A DNA stretch of 6,197 nt, from contig CAIRMS010000365.1 of the NCBI GenBank assembly GCA_903879765.1, positions 1-6,197 of the forward strand, in the 5' to 3' direction. The DNA comes from an uncultured Flavobacteriales bacterium. GTDB lineage: Bacteria; Bacteroidota; Bacteroidia; Flavobacteriales_D; Crocinitomicaceae. Positions 1-5,262 of the stretch are shown here, piece after piece. Numbering within the stretch: position 1 is the stretch's first letter; each line of letters starts with the position of its first letter. The position numbers and the translations under genes are program-made. A model generated the notes under the pieces. It saw only the letters and a list, made by a program, of their open reading frames with translations. It was not told the DNA's origin and searched no databases.

Positions 1-298
1 CTTCTGCTTTCAATAATGGTTTGTAATCAGCTGATAACTCAACAAGAGCTCTTGAAATACCCAAACGAATTGCTTCAGCTTGACCATTAATTCCACCACC
101 CATAACGTTTACTTTAATGTCAAATTGACCTACAGTATCCGTTAAAATAAATGGCTGGTTAATTTTTCCTTGAAGTACATCAATTGGAAACATAACCTTC
201 ATTTCTTTTTTGTTCACAATGATTTTCCCGTTACCTTTTGACATGTAAACGCGAGCAACCGCTGTTTTTCTTCTTCCTAAAGCATTAATTACTTCCAT
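1..298 (-). CDS. rpsI: 30S ribosomal protein S9 (uS9), N-terminal part, cut by window edge
   Basis: This encodes S9, a protein of the small ribosomal subunit whose C-terminal tail reaches toward the P-site tRNA. The 99 visible codons begin MEVINALGRRKTAVARVYM, the usual S9 opening. They continue with the GNGKIIVN segment (about residues 22-29) and the family signature GGGINGQAEAIRLGISRAL (about 68-86). The family is normally about 128-130 residues, so roughly the last 30, including the basic tail, lie beyond position 1. The ATG start at 298 lies 5 nt after the rplM stop, and rplM-rpsI is a conserved operon in nearly all bacteria. No separate promoter is visible, so it is presumably co-transcribed with rplM. 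Identification is secure. Confidence 0.98.
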   Translation of the reverse strand, partial: MEVINALGRRKTAVARVYMSKGNGKIIVNKKEMKVMFPIDVLQGKINQPFILTDTVGQFDIKVNVMGGGINGQAEAIRLGISRALVELSADYKPLLKAE

Positions 299-303
299 GA
301 TTC

Positions 304-759
304 TTATTTGAGTGTATCAAGATTTAATAACTGCGGTTGTTGAGCTTCGTGTTTGTGCTCTCCACCTTTGTAAACTTTTAAATTGGTAAACAATTGTCTA
401 CCCAATGTGTTTTTCGGCAACATCCCTTTAATCGCTTTCTCGATCAAACGCTCAGGGTGTTTTTTCAACATATCTTCAGCTGACGTGAAACGTTGTCCAC
501 CTGGATAACCAGAGAAACGTACGTATTCTTTATTCTCCAACTTAGTTCCGGAAAAAGCTACCTTCTCTGCGTTGATGACAATCACGTTGTCGCCACAATC
601 CGCATGCGGAGTATAACAGGTTTTGTATTTTCCACGGATAACTTTAGCCACTTTACTAGCTAATCTACCAACTGTTTGACCTTCTGCATCTACAACGAAC
701 CACTTTTTGTCAGCGGTTTCTGTGTTGCCTGATAACGTTCTGTAACTTAATGTATTCAC
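304..759 (-). CDS. rplM: 50S ribosomal protein L13 (uL13)
   Basis: This encodes L13, an early-assembly protein of the large ribosomal subunit that binds 23S rRNA. The protein is 151 residues, normal for Bacteroidota. Recognisable blocks are the N-terminal VVDAEGQTVGRLAS (about 22-35), YTPHADCGDNVIVINAEK (about 49-66) and the signature IEKAIKGMLPKNTLGRQL (about 106-123), followed by the VYKGGEHKHEAQQP tail. The start is a GTG at 759: the N-terminus MNTLSYRT matches the typical Bacteroidota L13 start, and no in-frame ATG lies just upstream. No Shine-Dalgarno sequence precedes it, which is normal in this phylum. A consensus promoter lies about 50-80 nt upstream, giving a leader of about 40 nt, and rpsI follows after 5 nt. 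Confidence 0.98.
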   Translation of the reverse strand: MNTLSYRTLSGNTETADKKWFVVDAEGQTVGRLASKVAKVIRGKYKTCYTPHADCGDNVIVINAEKVAFSGTKLENKEYVRFSGYPGGQRFTSAEDMLKKHPERLIEKAIKGMLPKNTLGRQLFTNLKVYKGGEHKHEAQQPQLLNLDTLK

Positions 760-790
760 GGTACTTTTTGTTAAATAAAAAACGAATAAA

Positions 791-804
791 CCCTAAAATT
801 AGGG
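791..804 (-). promoter_or_regulatory. Short inverted repeat at the start of the rplM leader
   Basis: CCCTAA and TTAGGG form a perfect 6-bp inverted repeat with a 2-nt spacer; as RNA it would more likely be a 5-bp stem with a 4-nt loop. Reading toward rplM it is followed by a T-rich run (TTTATTCGTTTTTT). It lies just downstream of the -7 box, so it overlaps the expected transcription start. It could stabilise the 5' end of the mRNA, or act as a weak terminator for read-through from the enoyl-CoA hydratase gene. The stem is short, so a role is uncertain. Confidence 0.35.
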
Positions 805-807
805 GTG

Positions 808-838
808 CAAAGATACAACTATTGTGATTAAATACAAA
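808..838 (-). promoter_or_regulatory. Bacteroidota-type promoter for rplM-rpsI
   Basis: On the minus strand the -33 box TTTG (835-838) is separated by 19 nt from the -7 box TATCTTTG (808-815). This matches the TTTG-N19-21-TAnnTTTG consensus recognised by the primary sigma factor of Bacteroidota. Transcription should start around 800-804, giving rplM a leader of about 40 nt. Both boxes and the spacing are exact, and the site sits where a ribosomal protein operon needs a strong promoter. Confidence 0.85.
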
Positions 839-861
839 CGAAAAGTGAAAAAAAGAAGAAT

Positions 862-1632
862 TTATTTCGCTTTAAACGCAGAAATGGCATTTCTCGTGAA
901 ATCACTCAAGACAAGTCTTCCACTAATTGATGCACGATCCAATAAAAGTTGATCCCAATGTTCTGTTCCCTGCCAAAAGATTTCTTTCAATTCCCTCATT
1001 GCTTCAGGATTTGATTTTAACAACTGTGCAATCAAACGCTCGATTTCTGAATCCATCTGTTCTGGCGTGTCAAAAACGTCTGTAAAAAGTCCTTTTTCTT
1101 TCGCCCATGATGCTGAACGAAATTCTGTCGCATTAATAGCTAATTCGCTCATAGCAGATAAGCCAATTTTTCTTTCAACTGCTGGACCAACCACGAATGG
1201 TCCGATTCCAACGGCTAGTTCGGATAATTTAACTTCTGCGCGCGCCGTGGCGAAGCAATAATCTACAGAGGATGCAATCCCAACACCTCCACCTACAGCT
1301 TTACCCTGAACTCTTCCAACGATAAATTTGGGGCATTTGCGACAGGCGTTAATCACCCGAGCAAATCCAGAGAAAAATTCGTGACCTGTTTGAAGGTCTT
1401 CGAGGGAAATCAATTCATCAAAACTCGCTCCTGCGCAAAAAGCGCGATCACCATCTGATTTGAGCAAAATGACACGTATCTCCGGGTCCTCTCCTAATTG
1501 CGTAATTGTATCTGCTAACTTGCGTAAAATAGCACCAGGTAATGAATTACTCATGGGATGTCCAAAGGTTATTGTCCCTAATCCACTTTCGCTAATTGCT
1601 ACATCTACAAATCCTTGTTCTCTGTTGTCCAT
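862..1632 (-). CDS. Enoyl-CoA hydratase/isomerase family protein (crotonase fold)
   Basis: This is a 256-residue cytoplasmic acyl-CoA enzyme of the crotonase superfamily, normal in length. The oxyanion-hole segments are visible: AFCAGASFDEL (about 64-74) and GKAVGGGVGIASS (about 110-122), the latter with its GGG turn. By alignment with rat mitochondrial enoyl-CoA hydratase, the second catalytic glutamate (Glu164) is kept as Glu138 in KLSELAVGIGP. The first (Glu144) is replaced by Gly118. A single acidic residue is typical of enoyl-CoA isomerases and other crotonase subtypes, so true hydratase activity is doubtful and the substrate is unknown. The ATG at 1632 is chosen; a GTG at 1635 sits directly before it, and the preceding reading frame ends at 1636 (TAA GTG ATG), so translation is probably coupled. 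No paa or beta-oxidation partners are adjacent. Confidence 0.9.
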   Translation of the reverse strand: MDNREQGFVDVAISESGLGTITFGHPMSNSLPGAILRKLADTITQLGEDPEIRVILLKSDGDRAFCAGASFDELISLEDLQTGHEFFSGFARVINACRKCPKFIVGRVQGKAVGGGVGIASSVDYCFATARAEVKLSELAVGIGPFVVGPAVERKIGLSAMSELAINATEFRSASWAKEKGLFTDVFDTPEQMDSEIERLIAQLLKSNPEAMRELKEIFWQGTEHWDQLLLDRASISGRLVLSDFTRNAISAFKAK

Positions 1633-1635
1633 CAC

Positions 1636-2247
1636 TTATTTTAAAGAAAAACTATCTGTTCCAATTAAGTTTCCATCACAATAAATGCTCACTTTGTACG
1701 CTCCTTTCTGTGATCCTTCGCCCTTCAAACTATAATAAATAGTTAAATCGATGGCTTCATTTTGATAGTCAATTTCTTTTCTTTCCGAATAGGCAATACT
1801 TCCATTTTCCGTTTCTAAGATGTAGTTCGCTTTGGATTGAAGCGTTTGCCCATCAGGTGCTATAATTTGCATGTAAACTACTTTCTTCCCTGCATTCGCT
1901 AAAATGTTTTCAGATAGTGTAAAACTACTTTTGATTTGAACGGCATTTTTCGCTTTGTCCGTCGGTTCGGTCATGTTATTTAACTTCAATCTCAACGCAG
2001 TAGATTGGATATTGTAGGCTTGTAATTTACTTCCTTTCTTAACTTGTTGTTGACTGGTTTCCGCAGCTTTTCTGTATTCATCTCGTTCGGCAGATGTGGT
2101 GCTTAGCTTTTCAGAAGTTTCTACTAATTCAGTACCTATTTTGATATTCAGCGTATTTAGTGAATCAATGGTGCGAACATAGCTGCGCATGATTCCTCTT
2201 AACGTTTCATTTTCTTTTCGAACTTTCATTAATTCGCGGTAACTCAA
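1636..2247 (-). CDS. Distal half of a split coiled-coil protein with a beta-rich C-terminal domain
   Basis: This 203-codon frame has no function I can name. Residues about 5-70 are heptad-like and charged (KVRKENETLRGIMRSYVRTI, then SLNTLNIKIG), predicting a coiled coil. Residues about 95-203 are rich in beta-forming segments (VVYMQIIAPDGQTL, KGAYKVSIYCDGNLIGTDSF), suggesting an Ig-like or other beta-sandwich domain. The frame can start only at a TTG (2247), overlapping the upstream TGA as TTGA, or at an ATG at 2229; neither has a ribosome site. It has no signal peptide or membrane segment of its own. It looks like the continuation of the frame at 2244-2594, which supplies the membrane anchor and the first part of the coiled coil. 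I recall similar uninterrupted anchor/coiled-coil/beta-domain proteins of about 300 residues in Bacteroidota, but could not search. The coding frame itself is clear; independent expression is doubtful. Confidence 0.8.
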   Translation of the reverse strand: MSYRELMKVRKENETLRGIMRSYVRTIDSLNTLNIKIGTELVETSEKLSTTSAERDEYRKAAETSQQQVKKGSKLQAYNIQSTALRLKLNNMTEPTDKAKNAVQIKSSFTLSENILANAGKKVVYMQIIAPDGQTLQSKANYILETENGSIAYSERKEIDYQNEAIDLTIYYSLKGEGSQKGAYKVSIYCDGNLIGTDSFSLK

Positions 2248-2259
2248 TTTCCGCTTTCA
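2243..2259 (-). other. Probable one-base frameshift joining two halves of one gene
   Basis: Read on the minus strand, the upstream frame ends GGA AAT TGA and the downstream frame continues AGT TAC CGC. Inserting one G to make GGA AAT TGG AGT TAC gives ...ESGN-W-SYREL..., an uninterrupted coiled coil. The downstream frame has its own TGA at 2257-2259, so any shift must fall within about 10 nt, and no X-XXY-YYZ slippery heptamer occurs there. The lost base is therefore most simply a deletion or a sequence error in a GG pair. Confidence 0.65.
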
Positions 2260-2594
2260 ACTTTTTTCAATAAGTCATTGATGCGGTCTTTTTGTTTGTT
2301 TAAACTGTCCGCTTTACTAGCGTCCATCTCAATTAATTTATCGTAATTATCCAACATATTACGAAAATCTTTTTTCAAGTCTTTGGATAGGTCACCAACG
2401 TTTACGTAACCACCAAGCATGTTTTCCATGCTGGCCATGTCATTAACCAATTGTGCGTTTTCATTGCTACATGCATTCAATTTGGCTCGTTGAGAGGACC
2501 AAGCATAAGCAAGCGATGCGATACCGATAAGTAAAATGAAAATAAATCCAAGGTATAAACCGTTTGAATTTTTTGGTGTTTGTTGATCTTCCAT
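2244..2594 (-). CDS. Proximal half of a split coiled-coil protein, with an N-terminal membrane anchor
   Basis: This is a 116-residue protein of unknown function. One hydrophobic segment (about 12-31, GLYLGFIFILLIGIASLAYA) forms a transmembrane anchor. It is followed by a charged, heptad-like region (about 35-116) that ends abruptly at KKVESGN and a TGA stop. There is no lipobox. Topology is ambiguous: Arg36 and Lys38 follow the membrane segment, while a beta-rich downstream domain would suit the periplasm. The ATG at 2594 (MEDQQTPK) is preferred over a TTG at 2612. The coiled coil resumes in another frame at 2247, so this is probably the front part of one 319-residue protein. The aldehyde dehydrogenase gene ends 39 nt upstream. 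It could also be a genuine short membrane protein. Confidence 0.8.
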   Translation of the reverse strand: MEDQQTPKNSNGLYLGFIFILLIGIASLAYAWSSQRAKLNACSNENAQLVNDMASMENMLGGYVNVGDLSKDLKKDFRNMLDNYDKLIEMDASKADSLNKQKDRINDLLKKVESGN

Positions 2595-2609
2595 GTTAGA
2601 AATTTTAAT

Positions 2610-2617
2610 CAAAATTA
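2610..2617 (-). promoter_or_regulatory. Possible -7 box upstream of the coiled-coil gene
   Basis: The minus strand reads TAATTTTG, an exact match to the TAnnTTTG -7 consensus, in the 39-nt gap between the aldehyde dehydrogenase stop and the ATG at 2594. No TTTG or TTG lies 19-21 nt further upstream, and the leader would be only about 10 nt. In AT-rich DNA this may be chance, so it is at best a weak internal promoter. Confidence 0.25.
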
Positions 2618-2633
2618 CGATAAATCTTCTTTT

Positions 2634-4070
2634 CTAAGTTCTATTTTTCTGTTGAATACTTACATACTTTTGAAATCTGAAAATGCTATCCGGTCCCACA
2701 GCGGTGAATCGGACATCACTACTCGCTGGAAAAGGTCCTCCGTGATGCATTGCTTCCACCACACGAACGCCAGTTGGAACGTCATTTAGAATTATTCTCC
2801 CAACTTTTTGAGTCAGTATTTGCATGCATTCTTCCATTAAATCAGATTGTTTTTCAAAAAAAATGCTTCCGGTTAATTGTCCACTTAGAATGGAGATTCC
2901 TTTTTTTAATTCTTCTGCATCTCGATAGGTGACAATCAGACTAAATGGCCCAAAAACCTCTTCGTGCAGTGTGGGGTACTGTAGAAAGTTATTTAGCGAA
3001 GTTTCAGCGATGGTCCATTTCCCTTCGATTCCCTTTTGTTCTTGAGATGAACTGGTGAATTTTACTTCTGGTATGGCTGCAACTTCACTTTTTCGTTTTT
3101 CGAAATTTCGATGAATATCAGGATGCAACATCGGAACTATTTCTGTTTTTGCTACAAATGATTTTAGGGATTCGGTAAATGAATTTCCTACTTCTCCTTT
3201 CGGAATAAAAAGGATTCCAGGCTTGGTGCAAAATTGTCCCGCATCTGTACAAATAGAATGCGCCAATTTCTCAGCAGTGCTCGTGCATTTTTCGAGGTTA
3301 AAATCCTCGAGTATGATCACTGGATTCGCACTTCCCATTTCAGCAAAAACAGGAATTGGATTTTTTCTCGCGTTGGCGATGTCCATTAGTGCTTTTCCTC
3401 CCTTGAAACTACCCGTAAATCCAACAGCTTGGATGCGTTCGTCTGAGCAAAGTTGTTGTGCAAGTTCAATGCCATCATCCAGTACATGCGTAAATGTCCC
3501 CTCCGGTAAATTCATTTCTTTTCTTGCCTCAATAATGCAACTCGCAACAATCGTACTTGTTCCTGCGTGCATTGGGTGAGCTTTTACCACAACGCAGCAT
3601 CCCGCAGCAAGGGCTGAAATGGTATCGCCACCAGCGGTCGAATATGCCAAAGGGAAATTGCTGGAGCCTAAAACGAGTACAGGTCCAATTGGAAAGGTAA
3701 CTTTTTGAATGCTGACTGAATCGGCAGGAAATGTTTGTGATATCGGTTTTTGAAAGGATTCATCCCGAAGTTGTTGCTCGAAAATTTCAATGGTGTCAAG
3801 CGTGCGTTGCCATTCCGTTTCAAAGCGATTAGAGGAAAGCCCACTTTCTTTCAGATAAAACAATTTAATCTGTTCTTTACCTTTGGATAAAGAGCGATGT
3901 ATGGCTTGAAGGAAATCGGCACGTCGAGTAACAGCCAATCTGCCAAATTCTGATTGGGCTTCTGAAAGAAGGTTAAATTTAGTATCGAGTTCTCTAGGGG
4001 TAGTGGGAATGTACACTTCCTTATTCCAAGCATTTTGACGAGGATTGAAGGTTCGAAAACCCGAAGACAT
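2634..4070 (-). CDS. Aldehyde dehydrogenase (NADP+), alpha-ketoglutaric semialdehyde dehydrogenase type
   Basis: This 478-residue enzyme belongs to the aldehyde dehydrogenase superfamily and most resembles the 2,5-dioxovalerate (alpha-ketoglutaric semialdehyde) dehydrogenase subfamily. That subfamily oxidises 2,5-dioxopentanoate to 2-oxoglutarate in hydroxyproline, sugar-acid or pentose breakdown. Key residues are visible: the oxyanion Asn138 in LGSSNFPLAYSTAGGDT, cofactor-binding Lys163 in VVKAHP, the GFTGSFKGGKAL turn (217-228), general base Glu244 in FAEMGSANP, nucleophile Cys281 in DAGQFCTKPG, and Glu371 in HEEVFGPF. The C-terminal NDVPTGVRVVEAMHHGGPFP block (429-448) is characteristic of the subfamily. 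ATG at 4070 is 1 nt after the purS stop (TAACATG), implying translational coupling. No hydroxyproline or sugar-acid genes lie nearby, so the substrate is inferred from family resemblance only. Confidence 0.92.
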   Translation of the reverse strand: MSSGFRTFNPRQNAWNKEVYIPTTPRELDTKFNLLSEAQSEFGRLAVTRRADFLQAIHRSLSKGKEQIKLFYLKESGLSSNRFETEWQRTLDTIEIFEQQLRDESFQKPISQTFPADSVSIQKVTFPIGPVLVLGSSNFPLAYSTAGGDTISALAAGCCVVVKAHPMHAGTSTIVASCIIEARKEMNLPEGTFTHVLDDGIELAQQLCSDERIQAVGFTGSFKGGKALMDIANARKNPIPVFAEMGSANPVIILEDFNLEKCTSTAEKLAHSICTDAGQFCTKPGILFIPKGEVGNSFTESLKSFVAKTEIVPMLHPDIHRNFEKRKSEVAAIPEVKFTSSSQEQKGIEGKWTIAETSLNNFLQYPTLHEEVFGPFSLIVTYRDAEELKKGISILSGQLTGSIFFEKQSDLMEECMQILTQKVGRIILNDVPTGVRVVEAMHHGGPFPASSDVRFTAVGPDSIFRFQKYVSIQQKNRT

Positions 4071-4071
4071 G

Positions 4072-4323
4072 TTATGCTTCAGTTACAGTGAAATGGAAGC
4101 TTTCCATGATTTGATTTGCCAACATTTTTTGACAAGCCAATGTAACTTTTTCTTCTGCTGCAGCTTGATTATCAGCTTCAACAAATAGGCGAATGTGTTT
4201 TCCGATGCGCACACCTTCAATTTCGGATAATCCGATGTTTTTCATTGATTGAGATACTGCTTTTCCTTGAGGGTCTAGTAGTGCATCTAATGGCATTACA
4301 TCAATTTCAGCTTTGAATTTCAT
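4072..4323 (-). CDS. purS: Phosphoribosylformylglycinamidine synthase subunit PurS
   Basis: PurS is the small subunit of the three-part FGAM synthase (PurS-PurQ-PurL), the fourth step of de novo purine synthesis. It helps assemble the complex and pass ammonia from PurQ to PurL. The protein is 83 residues, the normal size (about 80-84). It carries the family motifs LDPQGKAV (16-23), EGVRIGKHIRL (36-46) and CQKMLANQIMESFHF (64-78), which align closely with what I recall of Bacillus subtilis PurS. The ATG at 4323 is chosen because the protein then begins MKFKAEIDV as in homologues; a TTG at 4347 would add an unneeded extension. The start lies inside the last codons of pssA (17-nt overlap). purQ and purL are not in this window and must be elsewhere. 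Confidence 0.95.
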   Translation of the reverse strand: MKFKAEIDVMPLDALLDPQGKAVSQSMKNIGLSEIEGVRIGKHIRLFVEADNQAAAEEKVTLACQKMLANQIMESFHFTVTEA

Positions 4324-5155
4324 GTTTTTTTCTTTGATTGTGTTCAATGATGGATAAAATCAGGTACAAAATTACAATTATTGGAATCGACCAGATAAAG
4401 AAAATGGGAATACTTATCAACGAAATGATAACAAGTATGTATCGATAGGTATTTTCACGCCATTTCCATGATTTGAACTTTAAGGCGATTAATGGAAGTG
4501 GAGCAATCATGAGAACTGAGAATAAAACAGTGATTGCGGCCAAGGTATAACAATCAAACAAGCCATAAATAAAGTCGCTCTGGTGACCCCAGTTTTCCTT
4601 TTGATACCAAAAATACAAGGGAAAAAAGAGAAAGAAAAAAGTACTTAACGGTGTTGGAACACCGATGAATTTGTCACTTTGACGCGTGTCAATATTGAAT
4701 TTCGCCAAGCGAAACATGGAAAAAAATGGAATGATCAACGCAGTAAATGGCAAGTATTTGATGGATGCATTAAACGAATTATTCACGTCATAGGAAAGCG
4801 AGGCAAACCAGGCCATAATTTGATTGAAAACAAAATACTTTTGAGTATCCGCAACGGAGTTTGTGAGTTTTAAATCAATCACTGCACTATAATCAACTCC
4901 GAGAACAATCATCACCATCATAAAAACACCCGGCGCAACACCAAAGGATACAACGTCTGCCAGTGAATCAAGCTGTTTTCCGAGTTCCCCACTTGTTTTT
5001 GTGAGTCTTGCAATGAATCCATCAGCGAAATCAGCAACAACCGAAAAGAGTAAAAACAGTCCTGCTAAATCGAGTCGTCCGCTCAATGTAAAAATAATTG
5101 ATACGATTCCGCAACATAAATTCGCGGCAGTTAGTAAATTCGCAAGTCCAAACAT
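4307..5155 (-). CDS. pssA: CDP-diacylglycerol--serine O-phosphatidyltransferase (phosphatidylserine synthase)
   Basis: This integral membrane enzyme makes phosphatidylserine from CDP-diacylglycerol and L-serine, the precursor of phosphatidylethanolamine. The CDP-alcohol phosphatidyltransferase motif D-x2-DG-x2-AR-x8-G-x3-D-x3-D is complete, with Asp42, Asp45, Gly46, Ala49, Arg50, Gly59, Asp63 and Asp67. The serine-specific blocks FRLAKFNIDTRQ (148-159) and IGVPTPL (164-170) support PssA over phosphatidylglycerophosphate synthase. At 282 residues it is longer than the common 230-240-residue form: the loop before FRLAKFN (about 88-132) and the C-terminal hydrophobic pair (about 236-270) account for the excess. 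About seven or eight membrane segments are visible. The ATG at 5155 (MFGLANLLTAANLCCG) fits homologues; a TTG at 5233 would add a hydrophilic tail of 26 residues and is unlikely. It overlaps purS by 17 nt. Confidence 0.92.
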   Translation of the reverse strand: MFGLANLLTAANLCCGIVSIIFTLSGRLDLAGLFLLFSVVADFADGFIARLTKTSGELGKQLDSLADVVSFGVAPGVFMMVMIVLGVDYSAVIDLKLTNSVADTQKYFVFNQIMAWFASLSYDVNNSFNASIKYLPFTALIIPFFSMFRLAKFNIDTRQSDKFIGVPTPLSTFFFLFFPLYFWYQKENWGHQSDFIYGLFDCYTLAAITVLFSVLMIAPLPLIALKFKSWKWRENTYRYILVIISLISIPIFFIWSIPIIVILYLILSIIEHNQRKKHEIQS

Positions 5156-5216
5156 GTTAAATATTTCAGGTAAATTTAGGATAAATCTGAAATTTGAACG
5201 GTTATTATGAACGGAT

Positions 5217-5233
5217 TTGTGTGTTTCACACAA
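5217..5233. repeat. Perfect 7-bp inverted repeat between pssA and the divergent gene
   Basis: TTGTGTG and CACACAA flank a 3-nt TTT spacer. It sits 62 nt upstream of pssA and 30 nt upstream of the divergent beta-barrel gene, in a region of about 107 nt that must hold both promoters. On the plus strand it is followed by TTTTT. It may be an operator for a dimeric regulator or a leader hairpin of the plus-strand mRNA. No complete TTTG-N19-21-TAnnTTTG promoter is visible in this gap in either direction. Confidence 0.4.
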
Positions 5234-5262
5234 TTTTTAATGGAAAAACAAGTTATTGTCAC

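Noticed and set aside
1067..1261. Plus-strand open frame antisense to the enoyl-CoA hydratase/isomerase gene
   Set aside because: Shadow of the crotonase reading frame; no protein-like features or start context of its own.
2243..2259. Programmed ribosomal frameshifting between the two halves of the coiled-coil gene
   Set aside because: The shift would have to occur within about 10 nt (between the two TGA codons), and no slippery heptamer is there. The A-run upstream (2264-2269) cannot be used, because a -1 shift there meets the TGA at 2257-2259.
3223..3579. Plus-strand open frame of 118 codons antisense to the aldehyde dehydrogenase gene
   Set aside because: It lies wholly inside a gene with intact catalytic motifs on the other strand, has no recognisable domain and is explained as a shadow frame.
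3851..4033. Short minus-strand frame inside the aldehyde dehydrogenase gene
   Set aside because: Out of frame with the real gene, with no domain or start context.
4679..4873. Plus-strand open frame antisense to pssA
   Set aside because: It overlaps the pssA segment encoding the FRLAKFNIDTRQ region; low-complexity shadow frame.
5156..5233. N-terminal extension of PssA from a TTG at 5233
   Set aside because: The extra 26 residues are not hydrophobic or family-like, the TTG lies in the inverted repeat, and the ATG at 5155 matches the normal PssA start.
5217..5240. Intrinsic terminator on the plus strand (hairpin plus TTTTT)
   Set aside because: No plus-strand gene lies upstream to be terminated; a regulatory or leader role is more plausible.
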